Notes: a model not told the origin generated them from the sequence alone. A DNA stretch of 64,000 nucleotides from Novosphingobium sp. (GCA_017745295.1 JAGHZR010000014.1:1-64000), one strand, 5' to 3'; positions 35,911-44,724 are shown, counted from the first letter of the stretch. Program-made: numbers and translations.

Positions 35911-37641
35911 ATGATGAAACGCGACATGTCGCATGGCGCCGGGGCAAACCTGGCGCAGGACCCGGACTTTTCCGCGCTGCCGTCCCTGCCGGACGGCGGC
36001 ATCGGGACCGAAGCCACAGGACTGGCCGCCTCGATGTCCACCGGCCTGAGCGACGGACCGGGCGGCCTGTCCCGGCGCGCGACGCCGAACCTGGCGACGC
36101 TCGCGGCTTCCGGGCTGCTCGCGGTGCTCTATCTCGGGCTGGTCGGAAGATTGCTGGCCTATCCGATCGGGCGGGACGAGAACCTCTTCATCGCCGTTTC
36201 GCGTCTCTGGGGCAGCGGCGATATCTATCGCGACTTCGGCTACAACCACCTGCCCTACCTGCCCTACATCCTCGGCGGGCTGTACTGGCTGACCGGCACG
36301 GGGCACCTGCTCCTTCTGGGGCGGCTGCTGGTTGCGGTTTCCTGGGCCATGGCGATTGCCGCGCTCTGGCTGATCGCACAGCGCCAGCGCGCCGGTTTTC
36401 CGGCCTTCTTCACCGGCGCCATGCTGCTGATGGGCAATGTGCTGCTGATCGGCGCGCCGGGCCTGATGGTCAGCAACAACTTCCTGCCGCTGCCTTTCGC
36501 GCTGATGGCGATCCACTTCCTGCTCTGCGGGCTGGACCGCGAGCGACCTTCGTGGATGTGCTGCTTCGTGGCAGGCGTGCTGATCTCGGTGGCGATCGGC
36601 CTCAAGGCCAACTACATCTTCCTCGCGCCGTTCCTGGCCCTGACCACGGTGCTGGCGCCGCTGGCCCATCCCCTACGCCAGCGACTCGTCTGCGGCACGG
36701 TGCCGCTGGCGCTGGGCGGCCTGACCGGCGGGGTTCCGGCGCTGATCGCCATCGCGTCCGATCCGGATGCCTTCTTCGCCCATACGATCCGCTACTTCAC
36801 CCAGCTGCAACCGGCCTACTGGTCCCACTCCACCGATCCCAAGATCATGACCATGGCGCAGAAGATCCTGCTCGCCGAGGAAATCTGGACCTCGAACGCC
36901 ACCCTGCTGGCGCTTGTCGGCGCGGTCGCGCTCGTCGCCCTGCCGCTCTGGCGACGCGGCTGGCGGGACGGCCTGCTGGCGGTCTGGTCCTGGCCGGTGA
37001 TCCTGGCCGCGGCGCTGGCGGCGATGGGCGTGGTCATCTCCTTCGTGCCGACCCCCTCGTTTCCGCAATATTTCGTGCCGCCGATCCCCTTCCTCGTGCT
37101 GCTGGTGCTGCTGCTGCGCGCCCGCACGCTGAGCGAGAATAGGACGGCGGCCGATGCGGTGCTGCTCTCGCTGGCCTTCGTGGCGCTGCTCTGCGCCGGG
37201 TCGCGGCTGGCACCGGGGCTGATCTCGCTGTCGCGCCCCGCCACCTGGGAAGGCGTGAAGATCCACCGCGAGATGCGCACCCTTGCCCGCGACGCCGGGG
37301 CCTCCTCGGGCGATAGCGTGGCGACGCTCTCGCCGGTGTTGGCGCTCGAAGGCGGCTTTGCGGTGCCGGGCGAGTTCGCCGCCGGGCAATTCGTCTACCG
37401 CGTGGCGGACTACCTGCCGCCGCAGGACCGCACGTACTGGACGACGACTTCGCCCACCCATCTCGCGTCCTGGCTGGACGCCAACCGGCCCTCGGCCATC
37501 CTGGTGAGCGGCGAGGAGCCGCTGGAGCAGGCCTTCGCCGACTATGCCCGCAGCCACGGCTACACCGCGTTTACGGGAAAGCGCGGCGACGCCGGACCGG
37601 TACTCTACCGCCGTCCGTCGGAGCCTGCCGAACTGGAGTGA
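35911..37641 (+). CDS. Polytopic membrane glycosyltransferase, GT39/ArnT-like
   Basis: 576 aa. A soluble N-terminus of about 55 residues, then about 11 hydrophobic helices and a C-terminal soluble domain of about 140 residues. The first periplasmic loop has YPIGRDENLFIAVSRLWGSGDIYRDFGYNHLPYLPY, with the acidic pair expected at the catalytic site of GT-C enzymes. Such enzymes use polyprenyl-phosphate sugars in the periplasm; a matching polyprenyl-phosphate transferase is encoded at 43365. GGGGAG precedes ATGs at 35911 and 35914. Divergent from the GT4 gene. Confidence 0.75.
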   Translation: MMKRDMSHGAGANLAQDPDFSALPSLPDGGIGTEATGLAASMSTGLSDGPGGLSRRATPNLATLAASGLLAVLYLGLVGRLLAYPIGRDENLFIAVSRLWGSGDIYRDFGYNHLPYLPYILGGLYWLTGTGHLLLLGRLLVAVSWAMAIAALWLIAQRQRAGFPAFFTGAMLLMGNVLLIGAPGLMVSNNFLPLPFALMAIHFLLCGLDRERPSWMCCFVAGVLISVAIGLKANYIFLAPFLALTTVLAPLAHPLRQRLVCGTVPLALGGLTGGVPALIAIASDPDAFFAHTIRYFTQLQPAYWSHSTDPKIMTMAQKILLAEEIWTSNATLLALVGAVALVALPLWRRGWRDGLLAVWSWPVILAAALAAMGVVISFVPTPSFPQYFVPPIPFLVLLVLLLRARTLSENRTAADAVLLSLAFVALLCAGSRLAPGLISLSRPATWEGVKIHREMRTLARDAGASSGDSVATLSPVLALEGGFAVPGEFAAGQFVYRVADYLPPQDRTYWTTTSPTHLASWLDANRPSAILVSGEEPLEQAFADYARSHGYTAFTGKRGDAGPVLYRRPSEPAELE

Positions 37642-37690
37642 TTGTCCCGACATGACGGCCCGTCATGACGGCCCACCATGACCGCCGCCC

Positions 37691-37723
37691 CGCCCCGGCC
37701 GCGCCAGCGAAGGGGCCGGGGCG
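37691..37723 (+). terminator. Hairpin after the GT39-like gene
   Basis: CGCCCCGGCC (37691-37700) pairs with GGCCGGGGCG (37714-37723), loop of 13 bases. No T run follows, so it may be a Rho-type or attenuating structure. It separates the membrane transferase from the CDP-sugar cassette. Confidence 0.45.
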
Positions 37724-37916
37724 GCGAAAGCGTATAGGCGGCCGCCCCAAATGGCCTCTCCGCGCATTTGCCGAGCAGCGCTTAGCCCTTTGGCACCCCG
37801 GCTGGCTAAAGCTGCCTAACCCCGATGAACACTTCTCCACCGGCCCGAACTGCCCTTAACCTTGGCTAATCGACGGGAGCAATTCTCCAGAAAATTCCGA
37901 CACCGGAGGTGCGGTC

Positions 37917-38753
37917 ATGAAAGTCGTCCTGCTGGCCGGGGGCCTTGGCTCCCGCCTTGCCGAAGAAACGGTCCGGGTGCCCAAGCCCATGGTCGAAGTG
38001 GCCGGCCGTCCGATCATGCTCCATGTCATGGATATCTACGACCGCTGGGGACACAACGACTTCATCGTTGCCTGCGGTTACAAGGCCATGGCGATCAAGA
38101 GCTTTTTCCAGGACCTCCACCTCATGTCGAACGACTTCACGGTCGGCATCGGCAATGGCGAGATGGCCCTGCGTCCCACCTCCAAGATCGACTGGCGCGT
38201 CTCGGTGGTCGACACCGGCCTGGCGACGATGACCGGCGGGCGCCTGAAGCGCCTGCGCTCGTGGCTGGACGACGAGACCTTCATGGTCACTTATTCGGAC
38301 GGCGTCGGCAATGTCGACCTCGACGCGCTGCTGGCGTTCCACCGCTCGCACGGCAAGCTCGCCACCGTCACCGCGGTCCAGCCACCGGCGCGCTTCGGCA
38401 ATCTCGAACTGGGCGATTGCAACGGCACCGGCGGGCAGGTGGTCGAGTTCACCGAGAAGGTCATCAAGTACGAGACCTGGATCAACGGCGGCTTCTTCGT
38501 CTTCGAGCCGGGCGTGCTGGACTACCTGACCGGTGACGAGGAACCGTTGGAGCAGGCGCCGCTGACGCGCCTCGCCCATGACGGCCAGCTCATGGCCTAC
38601 AAGCACAAGGGCTTCTGGCACCCGATGGACACCGTGCGCGACCGCGACACGCTGGACAAGCTGGGCACCCAGCCCCTGCCGCCGTGGATGGATTTCGAGA
38701 ACGGACAGCCGGTGCTCAGCACCGACGTCCCGACTAAGCTGCAACATGCCTGA
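37917..38753 (+). CDS. rfbF: Glucose-1-phosphate cytidylyltransferase
   Basis: 278 aa. Nucleotidyltransferase signature LLAGGLGSRLAEETVRVPKPMVEV. The RfbF-specific core includes GFWHPMDTVRDRDTLDKL. Makes CDP-glucose from CTP and glucose-1-phosphate, the first step to CDP-linked deoxysugars. GGAGG lies nine bases before the ATG. Overlaps the next gene by eight bases. The next four genes overlap or abut in the same way, so this is the head of a five-gene cassette. Confidence 0.95.
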   Translation: MKVVLLAGGLGSRLAEETVRVPKPMVEVAGRPIMLHVMDIYDRWGHNDFIVACGYKAMAIKSFFQDLHLMSNDFTVGIGNGEMALRPTSKIDWRVSVVDTGLATMTGGRLKRLRSWLDDETFMVTYSDGVGNVDLDALLAFHRSHGKLATVTAVQPPARFGNLELGDCNGTGGQVVEFTEKVIKYETWINGGFFVFEPGVLDYLTGDEEPLEQAPLTRLAHDGQLMAYKHKGFWHPMDTVRDRDTLDKLGTQPLPPWMDFENGQPVLSTDVPTKLQHA

Positions 38754-39882
38754 ACAAGGCACACTGGATCAGGCGCTTGTTTCGGCATTTCGGGGCAAGC
38801 GGATTCTGGTGACCGGCCATACCGGCTTCAAGGGTGGCTGGTTATGCCTCTGGCTCAGGCAACTGGGCGCAGAGGTCATCGGAGTCGCCTTGCACCGCCC
38901 CCCGCAAGGCCCTGATATGTTTCACACGGTCGACCTCGGGGGGCTGGTCGACCACCGCATCGCCGATATCCGCGATGCTCGCGCCTATGCCGAAGCCTGC
39001 GAAGGGCTGGAACCGGATCTCGTGTTCCACCTCGCCGCGCAGGCGCTGGTGCGCCCGTCCTACGACGATCCGGTGGAGACTTTCGCCACAAATGTCACCG
39101 GCACCGCCGTCGTGCTCGACGCGGTGCGGCGCATGCCCTCGGTGCGGGGCGTGGTCGTCGTCACCAGCGACAAGTGCTACGAAAACCGCGAGTGGGAATG
39201 GCCCTACCGCGAGACCGACGCACTGGGCGGAGCCGATCCCTACAGCGCCTCGAAAGGCTGCACCGAACTGGTCGCCGCCGCGTTCCGGCGCTCCTATTTC
39301 TCCGACCCCGCCGGGTGCCAGATCGCCACCGTGCGCGCGGGCAACGTGATCGGCGGCGGTGACAATTCGCTCGACCGGCTGCTGCCCGACGTGGTGCGCG
39401 CCACCCTGGCAGGCACTGCCGTCACGATCCGCAACCCGGCCAGCGTGCGCCCCTGGCAGCATGTGCTGGAGCCGCTCGCGGGCTACCTGATGCTGGGTGC
39501 GCGGCTGCTTGGGGAGCAGGCACCGCGCTTTGCCGAGGCCTGGAACTTCGGCCCCAGCGCCGACGGCTTCATCGACGTCGAGGAGATCGCGCGCCACTTC
39601 CAGCGGGCCTGGGGTCCGGGCGTGGCACAGATCGCCTTCGGGCGGCGGCCCGACGATCCGCACGAGGCCGGGATGCTGACGCTCGACAGCAGCAAGGCGC
39701 AGGCCCGGCTCGGCTGGCGCCCGCGTCTCTCGACCGAGCAGGCGGTGACGATGAGCGCCGAATGGTATCGTGCCTTCGCGCGCGGAACCGAAGACATGCG
39801 CGCCTTCAGCGAGGCGCAGATCGCCCGCTACTCCGGCGATCTAACCGAAACACTTGAGGGGGAAGCAACTCTATGCGCGTAA
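38746..39882 (+). CDS. rfbG: CDP-glucose 4,6-dehydratase
   Basis: 378 aa. Extended SDR with the NAD-binding loop VTGHTGFKGGWL, the TSDKCYENREW motif and the active-site YSASK. All catalytic residues seem present. Converts CDP-glucose to CDP-4-keto-6-deoxyglucose with bound NAD+. The start at 38746 is inside the rfbF gene by eight bases, and its end overlaps the next gene by ten. Confidence 0.95.
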   Translation: MPEQGTLDQALVSAFRGKRILVTGHTGFKGGWLCLWLRQLGAEVIGVALHRPPQGPDMFHTVDLGGLVDHRIADIRDARAYAEACEGLEPDLVFHLAAQALVRPSYDDPVETFATNVTGTAVVLDAVRRMPSVRGVVVVTSDKCYENREWEWPYRETDALGGADPYSASKGCTELVAAAFRRSYFSDPAGCQIATVRAGNVIGGGDNSLDRLLPDVVRATLAGTAVTIRNPASVRPWQHVLEPLAGYLMLGARLLGEQAPRFAEAWNFGPSADGFIDVEEIARHFQRAWGPGVAQIAFGRRPDDPHEAGMLTLDSSKAQARLGWRPRLSTEQAVTMSAEWYRAFARGTEDMRAFSEAQIARYSGDLTETLEGEATLCA

Positions 39883-41093
39883 ACTATGGCCAGACCGTCC
39901 ACGGCGAGGAAGAGATTGCCGCCGTTCTCGAAGTCCTGCGGACGTCCACCCAGATGGGGCCGAAAGTGCGCGCCATGCAGGAACAGGTCTCGGCGCTCTT
40001 CGCCAAGGACCACGGGATCATGGTCAATTCCGGCTCCTCGGCGAACTACCTCGCGATCGAGCTGCTGAACCTACCCGAGGGCAGCGAGGTCATCACCCCG
40101 GCGCTGACGTTCGCCACCACCGTCGCCCCGATCGTGCGTTCGCGCCTCGTGCCCGCTTTCGTGGACTCGGCGGTCGGCACCTACAATATCGACGTCGAGA
40201 AGATCGAGGCGATGATCGGGCCGAACACCAGGGCGATGATGATCCCCTCGCTGATCGGCAACCTGCCCGACTGGGACCGCATCCGCGAGATCGCCGACAG
40301 GCACGGCCTGATGGTCGTGGAAGACAGCGCCGACACCCTGGGCGCCACCCTGCGCGGCACCAGCACCGGCACCCGCTCGCACATTTCCACCACCAGCTTC
40401 TACGGCTCGCACGTCATCAACGCGGCGGGCAACGGCGGCATGCTCTGCGTCTCGGACGAGGACCTCGCCCGCCGCGCGCTGCTGCTGCGCTCGTGGGGCC
40501 GCACCAGCTCGCTCTACGTCGATTCCGAAAGCATCGAGAAGCGCTTCAACGTCGCACTCGACGGCATCGACTACGACGCCAAGTTCCTGTTCGACGAACT
40601 CGGCTTCAACGTCGAGCCTTCGGAAATGGGCGCCGCCTTCGGCCTCGTCCAGCTGAAGAAGCTGGACCACAACATCGCCGCGCGCGAGCACAATTTCGCG
40701 CGCCAGTATCAGTTCTTCAAGCAGTACGAAGACTGGTTCGTCCTGCCCGAGCAGCTTCCGGAAACGCGCACCGGCTGGCTCGCCTTCCCGCTCACCATCC
40801 GCGAGGATGCCCCCTTCACCCGCACCCAGATGCAGATCTGGCTGGAGGAGCGCGACGTCCAAACCCGTCCGGTCTTCACCGGCAATATCCTGCGCCAGCC
40901 CGCCATGCAGGGCGTACCGCTCAAGGCCGCGCCGGAAGGCTATCCGGTCGCCGACGCGGTGATGAAGGGCGGCATCCTGCTCGCCTGCCACCACGGTCTG
41001 ACCGAGGCCCACCTCGACTTCATGCACGAGACCTTCGAAGGCTTCGTCCGCTCGCTCTCCACCACGCCTTCGCGAGAGGCGGCCAATGCTTGA
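39873..41093 (+). CDS. DegT-family PLP enzyme, RfbH/ColD-like C-3 dehydratase
   Basis: 406 aa. Fold type I, DegT/DnrJ/EryC1 family (MVNSGSSANYLAIELL, VVEDSADTLGATLRG). The residue that carries PLP in aminotransferases is His180 (SFYGSHVINAAGNGG) instead of Lys, as in the C-3 dehydratases RfbH/E1 and ColD, so it should remove the 3-hydroxyl of a 4-keto-6-deoxysugar rather than transaminate. RfbH-type enzymes hold a [2Fe-2S] cluster through four cysteines soon after this motif. Here that stretch reads RTSSLYVDSESIEKRF, without cysteine, and no E3-type reductase is encoded nearby. It is thus more like ColD in cofactors, yet sits in a CDP-sugar cassette. GAGGGGGA precedes the ATG. Confidence 0.85.
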   Translation: MRVNYGQTVHGEEEIAAVLEVLRTSTQMGPKVRAMQEQVSALFAKDHGIMVNSGSSANYLAIELLNLPEGSEVITPALTFATTVAPIVRSRLVPAFVDSAVGTYNIDVEKIEAMIGPNTRAMMIPSLIGNLPDWDRIREIADRHGLMVVEDSADTLGATLRGTSTGTRSHISTTSFYGSHVINAAGNGGMLCVSDEDLARRALLLRSWGRTSSLYVDSESIEKRFNVALDGIDYDAKFLFDELGFNVEPSEMGAAFGLVQLKKLDHNIAAREHNFARQYQFFKQYEDWFVLPEQLPETRTGWLAFPLTIREDAPFTRTQMQIWLEERDVQTRPVFTGNILRQPAMQGVPLKAAPEGYPVADAVMKGGILLACHHGLTEAHLDFMHETFEGFVRSLSTTPSREAANA

Positions 41094-42345
41094 GATGCCG
41101 ATTCCCGAGCAGAACGCCACCGACATCCTTTCGGAATGTCGCGCCTGCAAGGCCCCCGCGCCTTACCTGTTCCTGCCGCTCGGCGACCATGCCCCCGGCC
41201 AGATGCTGATCCGCCCGGACGATCTCGGCCGTGAGCAGCCCGCCTTCCCGCTCAACACCCAGGTCTGCCTGGAATGCGGTCTGGTGGAGATCGCCGACCA
41301 GATCCCGGCCGACTTCTTCCGCCATTACCTCTACGTGCCCTCGGGCGCGGCGCGGATGCACCGCCACTTCGCGGACTTCGCCGAAGTGCTGGCGCAGCGC
41401 GCAGGTGATGGGCTGATCGTCGACATCGGCAGCAACGACGGACTGCTGCTCGCCGCCTGCAATGCGCTGGGCTGCACGACGCTGGGCTTCGATCCCGCCG
41501 AGAACATCGCCGCCATGGCCGCGACGCGGGGCGTGGAAACCCACGTCGACTACTTCACGCCCGCTTCTGCCGAACTGGTCCGCTCGCAGCGCGGCCCGGC
41601 CAAAGTGATCGTCACCACCAATACCTTCAACCACATCGGCGACCTCCATACTTTCATGGCGGCGATCTCGATCCTGCTGGCCGATGACGGGACGTTCGTG
41701 ATCGAAGTGCCCCGCGCCAAGGAATACATCGACCACGCCGAATTCGACAATATCTACCACGAGCATGTCTCCGAGTTCAGCCTGCTCTCGATCGTCAAGC
41801 TCGCCGCCTTCTTCGACATCGAGGTGACCGATGCGCTCTCGCTGCCCGACATCCACGGCGGCTCGATGCGCGTTTTCCTGAACCGCAAGGCCGCCGGGAT
41901 CGGTCCCTCGCAGTCGGTCGCCGACATGCTGCGCGACGAACTGGCGGGCGGCATGCTCGTGCCGGAAACCTATGACGCTCTGGCGCGCGAAGTCGACGAC
42001 ATGGGCCGCGACGTGCGCGCCATGCTCGACGATATGAAGGCCCACGGGCTGAAGATCGCCGGCTATGGCGCTTCGGCGCGCGGCAACACGCTCATCACCC
42101 ATTACGGCATCGACACCCGCTATCTCGATTTCCTGGTGGACCGGAACCCGCTGAAACACGGGCTCTATTCGCCGAACACGCGCATTCCGATCCGCCCGGT
42201 CGAGGCCATCGAGGAAGAGAAGCCCGACGTGCTCTTCGTGCTCGCCTGGAACTTCTTCGACGAGATCTTCGAGCAACAGGCGGCGTTCCGCGCCCGTGGA
42301 GGCAAGTTCCTGGTGCCGCTGCCGGTGCCCCGGATCGTGTGCTGA
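41086..42345 (+). CDS. SAM-dependent sugar C-methyltransferase (TylC3/TcaB9 type)
   Basis: 419 aa in three parts: an N-terminal zinc domain with Cys18, Cys21, Cys61 and Cys64; a Rossmann methyltransferase (LIVDIGSNDGLLLAACNALG); and a C-terminal domain (GLKIAGYGASARGNTLITHY). The conserved YHEHVSEFSLLS holds the catalytic Tyr/His/Glu set of C-3 methyltransferases acting on 4-keto sugars. It would add a methyl branch to the CDP-4-keto sugar made upstream. Overlaps the preceding gene by eight bases. Confidence 0.92.
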   Translation: MLEMPIPEQNATDILSECRACKAPAPYLFLPLGDHAPGQMLIRPDDLGREQPAFPLNTQVCLECGLVEIADQIPADFFRHYLYVPSGAARMHRHFADFAEVLAQRAGDGLIVDIGSNDGLLLAACNALGCTTLGFDPAENIAAMAATRGVETHVDYFTPASAELVRSQRGPAKVIVTTNTFNHIGDLHTFMAAISILLADDGTFVIEVPRAKEYIDHAEFDNIYHEHVSEFSLLSIVKLAAFFDIEVTDALSLPDIHGGSMRVFLNRKAAGIGPSQSVADMLRDELAGGMLVPETYDALAREVDDMGRDVRAMLDDMKAHGLKIAGYGASARGNTLITHYGIDTRYLDFLVDRNPLKHGLYSPNTRIPIRPVEAIEEEKPDVLFVLAWNFFDEIFEQQAAFRARGGKFLVPLPVPRIVC

Positions 42346-42403
42346 ACTGAACCGTCCGGAGCCGGAACCAATCCGGCCCGGACCCATTCGGAAGGGTTGC
42401 CCA

Positions 42404-43360
42404 GTGGCCGAAGGCGTAACGCTATTGACCGGTGCCGGCGGCTTCATCGGCGCCCATCTCGTCCGCCGTCTTCTGGAAGACGGCGGAGAGGTCCACGCGA
42501 TCGTGCGCCCCTCCACCGAACTGGGCCGCCTCTCGCCTTTCGCCGAGCGCCTGACGATCCACCGCATCGACCTCTCCGACCGGCTGGCGATCCGGCAGTG
42601 CATCCGCGCCATGGCCCCGCGCCGCGTGTTCCATCTCGCCGCCGAGACCCGCCTGCCGCCCCAGCCGGACTTCACCGCCGCCCGCGCCACGGCCGCGATC
42701 TACCTCCAGCCCGCGCTCAACCTGCTGCAACCGCTGGCCGAACTGCCCCGTCCTCCCGCAGTGGTCGTGCGCGCCGGGACGATCGCCGAATATGGCCGCG
42801 CGGCGCTGCCTTACCGCGAGTGCGCACGGGCGATGCCCGCGACGCCCTACGGTGCCGGGATGCTGGCCACGACCGAGGCCATCGCCATGCTGGCGCCGCG
42901 CCTGCCCTTCCCAGTCGTCACCGCCCGCCTCGCGCTCTGCTACGGCCAGGGACAGGCCCCGAGCTTCCTCGTGCCGGCCATGATCGACGCCTGCCTTTCG
43001 CGCCGGTCGATGACGATCCGCCGCCCCCACGACCGGCGCGACCTGCTCCATGTCGACGACGCCGTCGACGCCCTGCTGCACATCGCCCGCCGCGCGCCGC
43101 ATGGCGCAGACCTCGACTGCGTGAACATCTGCACCGGCGTGGCCTCGACGATGGACGAGGTCGCCAGCCGGATCGAGGCGCTGACCGGCTGCGGCGAAGG
43201 CTTCCTTTCGCGGGCCGCTATCGAGGACGAGCCCGTGGAACTGCGCTCCAGCCCCGACCTCGCCGCCACGCGCCTCGACTGGCATCCCCGCATCGCCCTC
43301 GACGAAGGCCTCGACCGCACCATTGCGGACGAACACGCCCTTTGCACGAAAGCAGGATAG
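42404..43360 (+). CDS. NAD(P)-dependent sugar epimerase/reductase with altered active site
   Basis: 318 aa from GTG, with GAAGGG eight bases upstream. Extended SDR: LLTGAGGFIGAHLVRRLLEDGG at the N-terminus. The usual YxxxK is YGAGM (Tyr149, Met153), so the catalytic lysine is missing; RDLLHVDDAVDALL is kept. By position it should reduce the 4-keto group as the last step of the CDP-sugar pathway. The missing Lys may mean another residue serves or that activity has changed. Confidence 0.85.
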   Translation: MAEGVTLLTGAGGFIGAHLVRRLLEDGGEVHAIVRPSTELGRLSPFAERLTIHRIDLSDRLAIRQCIRAMAPRRVFHLAAETRLPPQPDFTAARATAAIYLQPALNLLQPLAELPRPPAVVVRAGTIAEYGRAALPYRECARAMPATPYGAGMLATTEAIAMLAPRLPFPVVTARLALCYGQGQAPSFLVPAMIDACLSRRSMTIRRPHDRRDLLHVDDAVDALLHIARRAPHGADLDCVNICTGVASTMDEVASRIEALTGCGEGFLSRAAIEDEPVELRSSPDLAATRLDWHPRIALDEGLDRTIADEHALCTKAG

Positions 43361-43364
43361 ACCC

Positions 43365-44345
43365 GTGAACGCCGAGCCGAAGACCCTGGTTTCGATCCTG
43401 GTTCCCGCCTTCAACGAGGAACTCAACGTCGTGCGCTGCTACGAGGCGATCGTGCGCGTCTTCGAGAAGCTGCCCGAATACAGCTACGAGATCATCGTCA
43501 CCGACAACCATTCGACCGACCGCACCTTCGAGCTGCTGGAAGACCTCGCCCGCAAGGACCCGGCGCTGAAGGTCATCCGCTTCTCGCGCAATTACGGCTA
43601 CCAGCGCTCGCTGCTCTGCGCCTACAAGGCCGCGACCGGGGCCTGCTCGATCCAGCTGGACTGCGACCTTCAGGACCCGCCCGAACTGATCCCCGAGATG
43701 CTGGGTCTCTGGCGCGTCGGCCATCAGGTGGTCTACGGCATCCGCCGCTCGCTGAAAGACGGCTTCTTCGTCGCCACGCTGCGCCGCGCCTTCTACCGCT
43801 TCATCACCTGGATCAGCGACGACGACCTGCCGGTCAATGCCGGGGAGTTCCGCCTCGTCGACCGCCGCATCCTTGTCGAACTGCACAAGGTGGAGGATGC
43901 CTCGCCGTACTTGCGCGGGCTGATCAGCGCGATGGGCTTCTCGCAGATCGGCCTCGAATACGACCGCGGCGACCGCATCGCCGGGGAAAGCAAGTTCCCG
44001 CTCAAGTCGATGATCTCGCTGGCGGTGGACGGAGTGCTCAACCACTCGCTGATGCCGCTGCGCATCGCCTCGATCGCGGGCATCGTCATCGGCGTGCTGA
44101 GCATGGTGCTGACATTCGTCTACCTCGTCGGCCGGGTGCTGCTGGGGCAAGCCTGGCCCGCCGGTTTCGCGACGACGACGATCCTGCTGCTCATGTCGAT
44201 CTCGATCAACGCGGTGTTCATGGGCATTCTCGGCGAATATGTCGGGCGGCTGTTCCTTCAGGCCAAGCCCGGCACCAAGCCGATCGTCGAGGAAAAGCTC
44301 AACTTTCCCGAAGTGATCTCGCTGGTTGCGCGCGAAAGACAGTGA
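43365..44345 (+). CDS. Polyprenyl-phosphate glycosyltransferase, GT2 (GtrB/ArnC-like)
   Basis: 326 aa from GTG, with AGGA seven bases upstream. GT2 domain with VSILVPAFNEELNVVRCYEAI, the metal-binding region QLDCDLQDPPELI and two C-terminal transmembrane helices (about 225-250 and 260-285). Such enzymes load a sugar onto undecaprenyl phosphate at the cytoplasmic face for use by a GT-C transferase, here plausibly the 35911 protein. Last gene of the CDP-sugar run, so the CDP-deoxysugar may be its donor. Its 3' end overlaps the convergent GtrA-like gene by 47 bases. Confidence 0.9.
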   Translation: MNAEPKTLVSILVPAFNEELNVVRCYEAIVRVFEKLPEYSYEIIVTDNHSTDRTFELLEDLARKDPALKVIRFSRNYGYQRSLLCAYKAATGACSIQLDCDLQDPPELIPEMLGLWRVGHQVVYGIRRSLKDGFFVATLRRAFYRFITWISDDDLPVNAGEFRLVDRRILVELHKVEDASPYLRGLISAMGFSQIGLEYDRGDRIAGESKFPLKSMISLAVDGVLNHSLMPLRIASIAGIVIGVLSMVLTFVYLVGRVLLGQAWPAGFATTTILLLMSISINAVFMGILGEYVGRLFLQAKPGTKPIVEEKLNFPEVISLVARERQ

Positions 44346-44724
44346 TGCGGGTGAGCACGAAGAGCACGCCTGCATAGGTGCAGATCGCCAGACCCTGCAC
44401 CACGGCGCTGCGCTCGAACCCCGCGCCCCGGCCCAGCGCCACCACGGCAAGGTTGGCGCCATAAGCGATCAGGAAGGCCGTGCCGTAGCGCAGCGCCTCG
44501 CTCAGGGTAGCCCGGTGGCGGGCCCGGAAGGTCAGATGACGATGGAGCCAGTAGGATATCGGCAGCCCCATCGCGAAACCCGCGAGATTGGCCGCATAGT
44601 CCCCGAGACCCAGCCGCAGCCAGCCAAGGATCAGGCCATAGCCGATCGCGGTATTGGCCAAACCCACCAGCACGAAACGCGCCAGCGTCGCCGCCTCGCG
44701 CCCGAGCAGCGCCGCCCTGTCCAC
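44299..44724 (-). CDS. GtrA-like membrane protein
   Basis: About 141 aa from GTG with four predicted helices (ATLARFVLVGLANTAIGYGLILGWL, YAANLAGFAMGLPISYWLHRHLTF, ALRYGTAFLIAYGANLAVVAL, VVQGLAICTYAGVLFVLTRITVF). The LARFVLVGLANT opening and RHLTF are GtrA hallmarks. GtrA proteins are thought to flip polyprenyl-phosphate sugars, normally with a GtrB partner as at 43365. Here the partners are convergent with overlapping 3' ends rather than in one operon. The start is uncertain; the frame upstream to 44877 is Arg-rich and unlikely. Confidence 0.82.
   Translation of the reverse strand: MDRAALLGREAATLARFVLVGLANTAIGYGLILGWLRLGLGDYAANLAGFAMGLPISYWLHRHLTFRARHRATLSEALRYGTAFLIAYGANLAVVALGRGAGFERSAVVQGLAICTYAGVLFVLTRITVFRAQPARSLRES

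Noticed and set aside
38746..39882. Reading the sugar cassette as a dTDP-rhamnose pathway
   Set aside because: The nucleotidyltransferase is RfbF-type and the dehydratase is RfbG-type with the TSDKCYEN motif; no RmlC or RmlD is present.
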